A stretch of 64,000 bases of DNA from Carposina sasakii (GCA_014607495.2 CP053159.1:10919501-10983500), one strand, 5' to 3'. Counted from the stretch's first letter, positions 24,545 to 36,384 are shown. A program made the numbers and translations. The notes: a model not told the origin generated them from the letters alone.

Positions 24545-25414
24545 ACGAAATATTTGAAGTTTATTTGCGTTGTGGTTAGATAAATAAGATGTTCATTTGC
24601 ATGCATGTATATTAAATTTATAATAAATACCTACATACATTTATAATAAATCTATGTAGGTACCTCAGTATGGTTAGAAATTGTGAGCCCCGTGCTTTAT
24701 ACACAGTGTTACCAGTAAAAGATACTAATCATTAGTCACTGACCTTCAGCCAATAAAGGATAGATAGATAGATAGAATTTATTTGACAATTACACATACA
24801 CGAACAACAACAACATAGAACAAGACAATAGAAATAGGGTAGAAATAGCTAAAGAGTAGGCAAACAGGTAAGAACACACATGTAGAAAAGAACAGTAACA
24901 GGAAGGACTGTGCACCCTATTTGGAGCCCTGCAGTCACGTCCCGTATAAGTGCAACCGCCAAATAGGTCCCTTTTTCAGCTGAATACTGCTAGAATAAGG
25001 TAAGGCGTGCCTACCATGCAAGCAATATGATTGATATGATTTTCAAAAAGGACCTAATGGGACAGCTGATATTATACCTACAGGAGTAACAAAAAGTATA
25101 AATTAACCGAAAATCTATGATATTCCACAATAAATTAACCTACCCACAAAATAAGACACTCGAAATCACATGTTTTTAATTTTCCAGATACTATGAAAAA
25201 TTCCTAAATAACTCTGGAATGTTCATCCAATCATGAATAACTTCATTTACTTAAAAGAAAAACCTAACTGCGTAATAATTTTCACCCAGTGTTAGGTACC
25301 TACTCTCATGATTAAGACAAATCTAATGAGGCCTCTTAAGCTCAAATGCAACTACCCGTTTAGGCTCTAAAGCTTGCCAAAGAAATATACCTACATACAA
25401 GGACTATGGATATA

Positions 25415-25554
25415 TCGTCGGTCTAATTATCAAAATGCGTAACTCCAAAAAAAATCGAAGTTTTAAGCATTATTCTAACAGGAAGGTTTTTACGCCAGAT
25501 GGCATTAAATTTATAATTTTCTGGAGTTACGCATTTTGATAATTAGACCGACGA
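25415..25554. mobile_element. 140-bp mariner-type MITE with TA duplication
   Basis: About 33 bp of perfect inverted repeat begins TCGTCGGTCTAATTATCAAA and ends with its complement, flanked on both sides by TA. The 70-bp interior is unique. The high identity of the ends suggests a recent insertion. Confidence 0.75.
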
Positions 25555-26434
25555 TAGTACTCCATCCGAGGATCCATTATCCGACAACCAAAATAATATT
25601 TTAATGGATCCTGGCTGTTCAGTTGTTATGTTACGATCATTAGAAAATATTTTATGTTCTTCAATAGTATTCATTCCATAATAATATTATAGAATTCTGG
25701 ACCACCGAACATCTAAGTGCTTGTTTTTTTTTCTTTTCAGTTTTTTTATTATGTACCTACATAGTTTGGTTCTTTTTACGCAGTCGGACTTTTAGATTTT
25801 TTAAATTACTAAGAAATAGAAAATTCACTTTTTTATGATTTATTTTCCAATACCCTTGTCCGAACTTAATAATAGTTTGAAAATTCTATTTAAATTAAAA
25901 TAAGTACATAGGTACCCATGAACGTAATAAGTTCTTTATACGTTCATATAGGTAATACGCTAAGTATTTAAGTCAGCAAAAATTTCGACATTCTTCAAAA
26001 CATTGTTTTGGAACTATGACGTAACATTACGAAACTTTGTGTATGTGAAAATTATTCCAGGAACAAAGTTACCACACGTTACAACACAGTTAATCTTTGA
26101 TCGTACGCTTGTTGAAAACTCAACGTAATGTACCTACGTGGCCCAAAATACTTTTTGATGCCTAATCCGAGGGTGAAATTTTCACGTTTTTATAAAAAAT
26201 AAATTTTGTTTTCTTACTATTTATAATATACCTACCTCTGCAGCGTTTGTTTTAGTGATTTAACTTTTTGATTTAACTATATTTGTGGCATATCAAGGTG
26301 TCGACAAACACCTGCGTTACTTTATTTTAAAATATTTTTTGTTATTAAATTAAGACTTACTAATAAGTCAGCTTTAAATTGTAATACGAGCCGAGTTTAA
26401 AAAAATGAATTTTCCGTAGAAACTTACGGTAATT

Positions 26435-26716
26435 GTAGGGTGATTTTTGATCATCAACATTCCCGAAAACTACGGAATCTTCTCATGGTCACGATGACTT
26501 TTCTCCATGGAAGCATACCTGGGAAGTGTCTGGTTTCCAAAATATTAAATAACATGACGAGTTACAACTCCGCTGTTTTCTGGACTTCGATCCGATATAT
26601 TTACCTAGGTAGACTAGCTTCTCACCTGTGAATAAACTTTTTTGCATAAACTAACTTTATTGCATTTCTAGAATACGTACTTTTCGTAAACGGTAGCCAC
26701 CAAAAAACACCCTGTA
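26435..26716 (-). repeat. MITE family A, minus-strand copy with deletion
   Basis: Starts GTAGGGTGATTTTTGATCAT and ends AAAACACCCTGTA. The middle of the 386-bp element is missing. Confidence 0.7.
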
Positions 26717-27942
26717 TAATATAAGCCGACCAAGTTGATTTTTCTTAGGTAAATTTTATTCTAGGTAAGTATTTCATTACGGAAAAGTTGGCCCGAGGGA
26801 CCATTTTTAATATTTATAATACTGCGGAAGATATCTACTGTTTAAACTTTGCTCCCCTAAGCCATGAAAATGCCTTAAGGCTCACCTCTTTCGGCACGGG
26901 AAAAGAATTAGAAATTTTAAAGTGATGGACGTGTAAGGGTACACCTTAGGTACTGTCCTTATGTATTTAGTGGTGTTTAGACAGCGACACGTTACAGTCG
27001 TTTCTATAGTAAAATCAGTGATTTCGTGCTGTTTCATTCGTGACCACTCATTCATTGAGACTTTACTTATGGGGGGCAATAAATTGATCAATATTTTAAA
27101 GTATGTAAAGTTTAAAAGAAAAGATATATCTCTGCGTAAAATATTTTTTTGATATCATATTTATCAAATTGCTAATAAGATACATTTTATAAGTATTTTG
27201 ACTGTGTCGCTGGGAGCTTTCTTGCTATTTCTTCTCCCAAGCATTGACACTTTACTGAAATAGTACGATGCGGCCTGTGAAACCTAATATTGGTTTTGAC
27301 ATAAAAGAGTACTACTGACTTTGGAGCATTTCTCCTAGGTTTCGTCATTAGGCGATCAACTTATGCTTGACAGCCCGTAACAAATCGCACCTTGGGGTGG
27401 GTGGGGACCATTCCTACTTGACCAAATTTTTACGAAATATGAATTTTCTTGTTTAAATTCAACTAAGTACTTACTCTATTGAATGAATCAGTAAAATATT
27501 GAATGATATTGAAGTGATTTGGTTGGTTGGAAAAGTTTGGTGCCGGTTTTCATTTTAAAGTAACATATACCTAAAAATGACAATCGACAAATAAGTTTGT
27601 GTATCCTTTAATCTCGAATAAATGCTTTCAATAGCAATACCTACGTAGGTAGGTACCTATTTATAGTAAAAAGCATTACTTCAACCTAAGTACAAAAATG
27701 AACACAGTACTCGTACAAATGCATTTTTTTATTATTTTTAAAATGTCAGATACTTATTTTCTTTTTAAGGGTTATCGTAATCAAACAAATGGGCCTTGGA
27801 CGTAATAAATAGCAGGGTGCAATAGTAATTAACAAAAGGATTAACTATCTATTTCTATAGTCCCTTAGGAAATACAGAAGTAAACACTAAAGCTGTACCT
27901 ACACATTCTCACCGTGAATCATGAACAGCTTAGCTGACGTAC

Positions 27943-28147
27943 CAAAGAGATCGTGAGCTCTGTGGAACTGGCTGGTGGCGAGGTGGTGGAGGTGCAGCGG
28001 CGGCAGCGGCGGCGGGCGCGGCGCCAGGATGCTGTCGATGGTGAACAGCGGCGGCGGCGGCGGCGCCGGCTGCCCGCTCAGCAGCAGCGCCGTCGACAGT
28101 AGCGCCGGCGAGTCGCGCCAGTTGCCCATACCGCCCTCGGTGGCCAT
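27943..28147 (-). CDS. gsc: Goosecoid homeobox protein, exon 1 (start codon, eh1 repressor motif)
   Basis: Opens with ATG at 28147 in a good context (GTGATGG). The longer open frame to 28207 starts only with GTG, so ATG 28147 is preferred. It encodes about 68 residues: MATEGGMGNW, an Ala/Leu-rich stretch, a proline run, then LFTIDSILAPRP near residues 34-45. That last block is the goosecoid eh1/GEH motif that recruits Groucho-type co-repressors. A proline- and histidine-rich tail follows. The preferred donor is TTTG|GTACGT at 27943/27942. A second good donor, CACG|GTGAGA at 27913/27912, is in the same phase (1) and would add 10 residues. Both join in frame to exon 2. Codon use is GC-rich compared with the surrounding introns. 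This is the N-terminal part of a nuclear repressor; only homeodomain residues 1-46 are present elsewhere in the window. Confidence 0.88.
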
Positions 28148-28319
28148 CACCGTGCCACATCTAACACGCACACTTGAACACACATCCTTCACTGTATTTA
28201 ACGACACTGATTTAATTGTTGAACTGTTTTATTTAGAGATGACGTCACCGTAATTTGTCGTGATTATCGGATAATGTGTACGCGGGATCTTGATGCGATA
28301 GAGGAAATCCATTAAGTGA

Positions 28320-28400
28320 GTAGTCGCCTCAGCGAGTGGGGCGCGTGTGTGGCCGCCGGGGCGGGGCGTGGTAGGCGTGGCCTGCACTCGCCCCTCCCCT
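28320..28400. promoter_or_regulatory. GC-box cluster upstream of goosecoid
   Basis: A GC-rich patch in AT-rich surroundings with GGGGCGGGGCGTGGTAGGCG and CACTCGCCCCTCCCC, that is several Sp/KLF-like boxes, 175-250 bp upstream of the goosecoid start codon. No TATA box was assigned. Possibly the core promoter region; inference from composition and position. Confidence 0.35.
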
Positions 28401-29420
28401 ATTTAATGGATGTGACAATGCGACGCTCCCAAACACTCATAAATAATAGTAATCTGCACCCCTCCTCGGGGTAATCTCCGGTAAACCTACATTTCTCGCT
28501 ATACCTATGTGCCTTAGTCACTGAGTACAGTATTATGTTATAGGTTTGGCTGGTTATCTCACATTAAAGTTAGAATACTAGGTACACAGATAAGGTGTTT
28601 GCTAGCTAAGTAATTAGCCCATTGTTATTCACTGGTATTTTCTGCTTTTGAAATTATCTGCCGATATTATTATGTCTATGTATTATGAGAATATTAATAT
28701 CGTACGATTAAGGGGCAAGTCAGTCTTTGTGAGCGTCGTTCACCTTTTGACGACACGATTTTGTCGCGGTAGCAATATACCTATAGGTAGAAATAGGTAG
28801 TGTAACTAGGTACACCGAAATTCAGTCTCTTTCAATATTTTCCTGTAAATATAATATAATGAAATATGAAATTCAATTAAAAAACTTATGACATAATGCA
28901 AGTAAGTATGTAGGTACGAGTATGTATACATTTAAAATGGCAGCTAAAATGTCCCGACATACAAATTTGCGCAATACAAATTAATCATGGTACGTGTGGT
29001 GTTGCGGAAGACATATTATATTGTTTAGATAAGCTTATGTATATGCTGTGTTACTGTATTAAAATTAAATACATTACTATGATACCATGCAACTAATAAT
29101 TAACCAACTTACGTTTATTGTTAGGTATTTTTTCGTAGTTGTGCTACGGATGCGTAGTCGCTACGAGTTTTTAATGTATCTATAGATACTAAAAAAGACT
29201 TAAACGTGTGATTAAGCATTTAATTTTGTTTTACGATCGATAGTTTATGAAGGTCTAATTATGATGTTTGCATATTTTATTATTAAGTAAGTACCTTCAC
29301 ACAGATTTTCTGATTGAAAATATTGAACTATTAGTCAAAAATTTCTAGACTGCGGGAACTTTCGAGTTGGGACGTACAACCGGCTTATTACGTATCTTGC
29401 AATATGTTTTATTTAGTCAC
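28401..29420. other. Goosecoid upstream intergenic DNA
   Basis: No ORF or repeat that I can assign. TAATC-type homeodomain cores occur at about 28450 and 28472 (TAATCTGC and TAATCTCC). Otherwise AT-rich. Confidence 0.4.
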
Positions 29421-29504
29421 TATACTATACGCCAACCGTCGTGGCACGCGCTGTCATATAACGTTTTATGACTGCGTGTGCCACGAAGGTTGGCGTATAG
29501 TATA
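29421..29504. repeat. 84-bp near-perfect hairpin
   Basis: TATACTATACGCCAACC pairs perfectly with its complement at 29488-29504. The inner arms (CGTGGCACGCGCTGTCATA / TATGACTGCGTGTGCCACG) pair with few mismatches around a short loop. It has the size and shape of a small MITE or a pre-miRNA-like hairpin. No direct evidence of expression. Confidence 0.65.
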
Positions 29505-29540
29505 GGTATAGTGTTGTGTTCAATGTTGAGTGTAAAATAA

Positions 29541-29669
29541 GGGTCGGTTCATATCTGACGTCAGTATGACAAAACATTCAACCTTTCACACTAATGAATG
29601 ATGCGTTAGTGCCTTTACCTGTACCGGGAGATACGCTCGACGCATCTTCCGTCAGATATAAACCGACCC
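29541..29669. mobile_element. 129-bp MITE with TAA target duplication
   Basis: Inverted ends GGGTCGGTTCATATCTGACG and CGTCAGATATAAACCGACCC are flanked by TAA at 29538-29540 and 29670-29672. PIF/Harbinger-like by the TWA-type duplication. Confidence 0.7.
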
Positions 29670-29767
29670 TAAAAATATCACCATAGGCTGATTTAAAAAA
29701 AACGTCAAACACAAATTCAAATAATAAAATACTTAATCCATATTACGTTTAGACTTTTTAAAAGTAG

Positions 29768-29914
29768 GGTCGATTCTGGCAGTTACATTTAAACCTAAAC
29801 CTAATTTTAGTCAGGTCTATCTCTCTCCGCTTCTTAACATAAATGGCTGAGAGAGAATAGGACAGGTAGTACTAATTTTACGTTTAGATTTAAGTGTGAC
29901 TGCCGGAATCGACC
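29768..29914. mobile_element. MITE family D, copy 2 (147 bp)
   Basis: Inverted ends GGTCGATTCTGGCAGTTAC and its complement, with core AACATAAATGGCTGAGAGAG. Best copy of family D (others at 8192 and 44257). It sits 98 bp from the preceding MITE. Confidence 0.65.
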
Positions 29915-30661
29915 ATAATAAACAAGTATTTTATATTTGACAGTAACTACTTATTTCGGGAATATCTCCAGTCGCTTGTTACAATATCAGCCTGCTGCCC
30001 AGGGCTAATAATATTCGGGATATTAATCAAACTAGATTATAAGTTCATTATTTAATATAAAAACAATTTAAGTTCCAGCTCTCCCCATTCCCATTGTCAA
30101 TGCCATAAAATCTTTGAAAATGAAGACTTTTAAACGTAGATACCTAATTCACCTACCTCTTAACAGTGCCGAGAACCACGCCTGCTTGATAATCACATGT
30201 CTTCACGGAGGTATACCGACAACACACGGCCTTTTGTCACGTATCAAAGACAAGATTAACTACATAACTGCCAACAAATTGCACGAGTTGTTTTGTCGAC
30301 TAGCGCCCGAGGCGCTCGGATATAAGCAGTCACAACATCACCACATGGCCCCTAAAATAATCCATTATCATCTCTATCACAAAGCGATACGGATCACGGA
30401 TAGGTGCTCCTGATGAGCTTGTCATTGCGTGCGCCTTTTTGCAACTTACCTATTCGCGATTTTTATGACAATAAACTTAATGCCACTGCGATTCAGATGT
30501 ACTTAGGTATTGTTGGCATAAATGGCCAAGATTTGCTAAAAAACTTACATGTCAATAAAAAAAGAACACCCCGCTTTTTGTATTTTTTTTATTAAAAAGA
30601 AAAGCATTGTGTGTCATTATTAACTTACACGTACCTACTAGGTAGGTACTTAAATGATATG
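29915..30661. other. Unassigned spacer
   Basis: AT-rich DNA between MITE D and the large transposon. The 99-residue frame at 30114-30413 has no recognisable domain and I do not call it. Confidence 0.4.
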
Positions 30662-30665
30662 ATAT

Positions 30666-33600
30666 GGGTCATTTTCAAAATAATTGCTCATTTCAGAAAA
30701 AAATCTTGTCCATCATCTTTCCTTAATTTCTACAAAAAAACTGTAATGGCAATATTAATAAAATACTGAACATTACAAAGAAGCCTTTCTTTATATTGTA
30801 TTATAATGTCATTGTTGGTAGTTGATACTTCATTTTTTATATATTGCGAAATTTTTAAAGCATGTTTCTGGTCTTCCTACAAAAAACGTGTGTCCAACTT
30901 CCAGCACTGATATTTTAAACTTTAAAAAACATTAAAAGTATTTTATTTATTATCAAACAAAATTGGCTATCCTCTCTAATAACACTGTAAAATGTGTGTA
31001 GAATCCTTGAAAATTCATTTGACACATTAATTTTAGTTATAAATAAAAATAAAACTGGTCTCAAAATTACTTCATCGATGTTATTTCATTTATGTAACGC
31101 ATTATTTAGTCGCGAAAAAGGTATTTTGTTAAACTTTAATACTGGCAACATTTGCTGTCACTGTCCGAACCTCAGGCGACCAATCACAGGGCAGCAGCCA
31201 TTTTGTTCTCGGCAAAAAAGTTGGGTGTATGGTGTGCGTCGATAAAAAACATTTATCTGGTTTCTTTTTGGTAAATTGGAAAAAATACGCAAGGTAAGTA
31301 AATTTAAACTATTTTTAATTGTCAGGAAACTATTATGATAGTGCTATTCTGTCGCTAATTAGCTGCAACGATCGAGTGAATTATGTTCTGTGATTTGAGG
31401 TTAGTTTGTAGAAAAACATGCTTACTTGTTCCTTTATGTCACACTTATGTAACATTTTTTTATGTTACGTTACATAAAATTGGATTAAGACGTGTCCACA
31501 GCATGATTTTAAAATATTATATAAATTATAATTAAACCAATAGTAAAATAAACATGTTTTTCTATGGTCGTATTCAGTGTTTGAGTGATGCTTGGATAAC
31601 TTAAAATCCTCAAATTGGCCCTATAATAGCTGACTGTAATTTACTAATCATTTTATACCTTCGTTTTGGTTTATACTGTACAAGTTGCGCGATCGAGTGT
31701 ATATTGCGATCTGCAGCTTTGAGTTATTAGTGTAATATATTTATTTAATATAACCCAAGTATTTTCGTCTAGCATTAACAGGCTCTGACTTATTCTAGCA
31801 TGACAAGTTTGATACTATTCTCAATGTTCAAAATACTTGTATACAATGTGATTTGTTAATGTGATGCAAAATTTAATTTTCACGTTAAATTTTACGACGA
31901 CGTATGCTTCAAAATAGACTGCTTTTATCGTTAAATATGATTTTTTTTAATTATTATTTTCTGAGTTATTACATTGTATTTTTTATTCTTTACAGAAAAT
32001 ATGCCTTTGTCTGCGGCAGAGAGGCAAAAACGGTACCGAGACCGACTAAAATTGAATAATCCTCAAAAATGGAAAGCACTACAGGAAAAAAATTTAGAAA
32101 GAGCTAAAAAATTCTATAAAAAAATTGGGGAGCTATCGGATCGAGAGAAAGAAAGCAGGCGAAAATATTGGAGGACTTTAAAACAAAAATCAGACTATAA
32201 ACAAGAAGTTATAGAAAAGGGTAAAACTCGAAAAGAATACCAAAGAATATATCAGAAAAGATATAGAACATTAACCAAAGAAAATAAAAATATGAAGAAA
32301 AAAATTGAATTATTAATCAAAGAGAATAAAGCTTTAAAGAAAAAAATATATAGATACAAAATTTTGCAAAACACAAAAGAAGACGAAGAAAAAGAAAATA
32401 TGTTTAGCAGAGAGTCATTTTATACTGTGTCAAGCCCAATATCAAAAACCAACTCATTTGTTGCTAATTTAAACACTACTGAAGAAGAAAAAGAAATTAT
32501 TAAAAAGGAGTTATTTGAAAAGAATGTGTTAATAGAATCCTTAAAAATACAATATAATGCAGCAGGAAGTAATGAAAAGAGAAATGTATTAAAAGAAATT
32601 GTAAGTAACGACATCGTAAAAGGGTATAAAATGAAAAGTAAATTACAGTCTGCTATTGGGATTAAATACCCAATCAGACGTAATGCAAAAAAAGTTAATA
32701 TTAAACGAAATAACCTAGCAAATAAAATTTATACTTTTTTTAACCAAGATGATGTCAGTCGAGCTACTGCAGCTAAGAAAGAAACTAAAACAAAAAATAA
32801 AGTTAAAATGCAAAGACGATATTTGCTAGATTCGATGGTAAATTTACGGTTAAAATTTGTAAAGGAGACTGGAATTCCAATTTCATACGCCACATTCAGA
32901 CGTTTCAAGCCATTTTACGTATTGATCCCAATTTATCAAATCGAAATACTTGTCTTTGCAAAAGACACAGTAATATAGATTTCAAGTTTACATCCCTAAA
33001 AACACTAAAAATTTTTAAGGACGGTGATACTTTGGACACCGTTATAAAGTCTACAGTGTGTGATTTATACTCCCAAAAGTGCATGTATTCAACATGTGAT
33101 ATTTGCAAAAACAAATCAATCAGATATGACTTACTGAATATAAAATTGAATGAAAAAGTGTCATGGCTAGAGTGGACGGTCAAAACCATAGAATATGAAA
33201 AGAACAATGAAAAAAAATCAACCAAAAAAACAATTAAACAAATAATATCAGGTATGTTAGAATCTCTATTATCAAATTTTGACACGGAATTAAGAGGCTT
33301 TAAAATTCATATTTACAACATTTCACATCAATACAAAATTTATAAATCATTGAAGGAGAATTTACAAAGAAATGAAATTATGCTACATTGTGACTTCTCA
33401 GAAAATTATAATTGCAAATTTCATAATGAAATACAAGCAGTACATTTTGGAGCATCACATTCACAAATCACCTTGCACACAAGCATTATATATAATGATG
33501 AAACTGATCCCGAATCATTTTGTACATTTTCCAACTGCAACAAACACACACCGGAATCGATCTGGGCTCACTTGGAGCCCCTGATGCGTGACATTAAACA

Positions 33601-35328
33601 TAGATTTCCTTTGAAAGACACTATACATTTCTTCTCAGATGGTCCGTCAAGTCAATACAGGCAAAAGAAGAACTTTGCCCTTCTTACCAAAATGATAGAA
33701 TCTTATGGTTTTATTTTTGCAACCTGGAATTTTTTTGAAGCGGCCCATGGGAAGGGTGCAGCGGATGGGGTTGGGGGAGTAGTAAAAAGATTGTTAGATA
33801 AACAAATATCATACGGACATGATATACCTGATGCTGAAACTGCGATTCAATTACTTGAACACAATACTGCTACCACTGTAAAATTATTTCTTATTGATCA
33901 GGAGGACATATTGAGAATAGAAAATCAAATTGAGGGTTGTAAATTTGTGGCCGTTCCAAATACGCAAAAAATACACCAAGTAATACCAAACGAAGATAAT
34001 ATAATTCAATATCGAATTTTAAGCTGCTTTTGTTTAAAGCCCAATATTTGCCAATGTTATGCCATAAAAAGTCACAAATTAATTACTGATCATGTTAAAC
34101 GTTCAAGAGCAAAACGACTTGTTATAGAATCTACATCTGAAAGTGAATCTGAGCAAGAAGACCTAGAGATGTTAGTAACCAATAAAGTTTTACCTAATTC
34201 TGATGATGTCGAACCTATAGGAGAAACTAATCATTATCATGTCAGTAATGCATCTACTTCAAATGTTACTATTTTATCTGATATTAAAGTAAATTTTAAA
34301 CCTAAGGATCTAGCAAAGATGGTTAAAAAGCCATCAAAATATTATAATGTTTCTACGGTTGATTTGAAGAGAAATTTCTGGGATCTTTTTAGTAGCGATA
34401 GTGAATAATATGTATAGTTATATAAGGTCTACCTATTCATACACGAAATATTTTAAGGGTATCATCTAACGGTTTTTAACTGTTAGACGGTTATAACGAA
34501 GCCATTTCAAAAGTTTTTTTTTCTAATTTTATTAAATATATTTACATTAAATAATTTAAAATTACTTGAGCTACAAAATAAATACTGGTTTCTTATTTTT
34601 TGACCTTTAACATTCAGAACGTTTATTTATTTACTTTCATTTAAGGGGTTTTCATTAAAGGTTTTATGCAAAATATATAAAAAAAAATTGAATTATAATA
34701 ATTTCGTAAAAAGAAAAACACTTAAAATATTTTTTTTTGTTGTTTTGTATCTTTAGATACGACTTAAGAAGCTACTGTTAAAATATTTCATGTATGAATA
34801 GGCAGACATTATATATAAATATTAGGAAGTTAATCGTGCAGTATTATCATGACGATAGAGAGAATGTTCAAAGTTCGCATTTTAATATTATATTTTTATT
34901 TTCGATTTATGATTAACTGAGTAACCATCTTCAAATTAAACATAACCCTGACGGTTTTATTATTGTCATTATTTTGTATGTTTCATGTTTATGTTCACTA
35001 TGTCCAGTACAGCCGCGGGGTCTACGCTAAGCTAGCTATTCATGTGAGTGACTTAAAGAAATGTAGGAGCGCGACGGAGTTACGCCGATATAAACCTAAC
35101 CTGTGTCTATGTGCACACTCACACAAATGCAAAGCTCGGCTTAAACCTCACGAACTGTACATAATAATGTACGTGTACGTGTTTGATTAATTATTACAAT
35201 ATTAAATACTAAAAAACTGTTTTATTTACCACTGTGAATGCAGCCCTTGTTTTCTTTTATGTTACTTTTATGTTATTGTGACATAAAAGTAACATTTCTG
35301 AAATGAGCAATTATTTTGAAAATGACCC
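30666..35328 (+). mobile_element. 4.66-kb DNA transposon with perfect 34-bp TIRs
   Basis: The left end 30666-30699 begins GGGTCATTTTCAAAATAATT; the right end 35295-35328 is its exact inverted copy over 34 bp. ATAT flanks both ends (30662-30665 and 35329-35332). ATAT is its own complement, so it may be a 4-bp target duplication or part of the repeat. Inside are a probable non-coding first exon (donor AAG|GTAAGT at 31293/31294), an intron to 31995 (acceptor TTTACAG) and one transposase gene at 32001-34408 with a polyadenylation signal at 34577-34582. Sub-terminal ATGTTAC/GTAACAT palindromes lie at about 31440-31490 and 35259-35295. Only one disabling lesion is seen. The superfamily is uncertain: a 4-bp AT-rich duplication and GGG ends would fit Sola-like elements. 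Confidence 0.85.
32001..34408 (+). pseudogene. DDE-type transposase, one frameshift
   Basis: The ATG at 32001 follows a spliced leader (acceptor at 31995). N-terminal part: a basic, coiled-coil-like region (AERQKRYRDR, then Lys/Glu-rich heptads to about residue 120), probably DNA-binding. Near 32928-32935 the frame shifts by -1. The upstream frame runs on to a stop at 32978, while the conserved NRNTCLCKRH block continues in the downstream frame, which has no ATG of its own at this point. The downstream part has a Cys cluster (CDICKNK) and CDFSENY, FFSDGPSSQYRQ, WNFFEAAHGKGAADGVGG. These give a plausible D/D/E set at downstream residues 121, 203 and 236. It belongs to a multicopy arthropod family with SENY...DGP.SQYR...HGKG blocks. 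Full length would be near 800 residues. The single lesion makes this copy recently dead, unless the shift is programmed. Confidence 0.8.
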
Positions 35329-36384
35329 ATATGGCAATTTACTGGGTTTCTATATTTGATAAACTTTATTTTTATATTAATTATTTTCAATCGCTGGAAC
35401 AATTTGTTACGTACTTAGGTTTACCTTTCTTTTATTTAACAAGTTAGAAGTTCTAACTTAGGACGAATTGGGAAATAAGCAGCGAGGTAAGTAACTAGGC
35501 TATACTCAATAGATAGGTCACTGTAATGTGCATAAGTAGCGAATCTCTAAAGAAGGTATAAAAACGTACGTAAGTTAAAAGAAGCCTATTTACCTACCAT
35601 TCAAATTAAATTAACCGAAACCCATCCCCTGCGTACATTTCGGACAGAGGCGCGTCGTCGCCCGGCCGGGCTCAGCAAATATTAGCGAAGGTGTACCCGA
35701 AACCCGAGCTGTTTGCCAGTGATTGACGTAATTAGTCGTGTCGCCAGCTGCCCCACTAAAACTACACTACTTGTGTCCACATCGTGAAGAAAGGACGTAA
35801 AGGATATGCGATGATTACTGTGTTGAAGTAAACCTGCGACCGATAATATGTATAGTTTTTATTCACGTCCATATACTCGTATCCGCACATCACGCGCGAA
35901 TTACAAATCACAGCGCAAGAGAGCTCTGATTTTGATTTATATCCTTATAAATCAAAATCAGATAATCAATCTGGTACGAGTTGATCCTTGGGGTAAAATG
36001 ATCCTTAGCTATTGTGGCGAAACCACTAACGTTATGTACATAGTTTCGGACACCCTTTCGCCTCAGTCAGATCGTAATGGTACAATATCAGGTAGTGCGC
36101 AATATCAGCATTTTCCTGCGATGCAGCATAACACGTGCAACACGGTGCGACACAAACCTTAGGGAGACCACCTCCTCTATGTGTTTCGTCCATGGTCCAC
36201 ACGACTGGCAGAGACCGGAAACATCTTTACGGTGTCCGGTTCCTGCAAATAATGCTTCAAATCGAATGCGTGGCTGTATTAACTAGACTATAAAATTATT
36301 TTGTTTGTTTTTTGATGATTTAGTTTGTTTTTTAAAGTCCCGCTTACGTCAGCTTGATTTTCTAAGATAGCGGTGCCGTTATCG

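Larger units (their letters stand above)
19416..27942 (-). other. gsc: Goosecoid intron 1
   Basis: An 8.5-kb intron by the exon 1 and exon 2 splice sites. It holds the listed MITEs, a pogo-like element, Lep1-like repeats and hairpins. 24770-24960 resembles a LINE-derived repeat (GATAGATAGATAGAATTTATTTG). The remainder (for example 21750-22260, 22410-22860, 25560-26430 and 26720-27900) shows nothing I can name. GGATTA at 27838-27843, close to exon 1, fits a K50-homeodomain site of the type goosecoid itself binds, but one hexamer is weak evidence. Confidence 0.75.

Noticed and set aside
28148..28207. Upstream extension of goosecoid exon 1 to 28207
   Set aside because: The extension starts with GTG, not ATG. 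The first ATG is at 28147 in good context.
27930..28253. Plus-strand and alternative minus-strand frames over goosecoid exon 1
   Set aside because: Low-complexity Gly/Ala frames caused by the GC-rich exon.
30114..30413. 99-residue ORF upstream of the transposon
   Set aside because: No domain, no signal, ordinary composition for chance ORFs in this DNA.
33032..34408. Second, separate transposon gene
   Set aside because: It begins with TTG, and conserved residues (NRNTCLCK) lie upstream in the same frame, so it is the downstream half of one frameshifted transposase gene.
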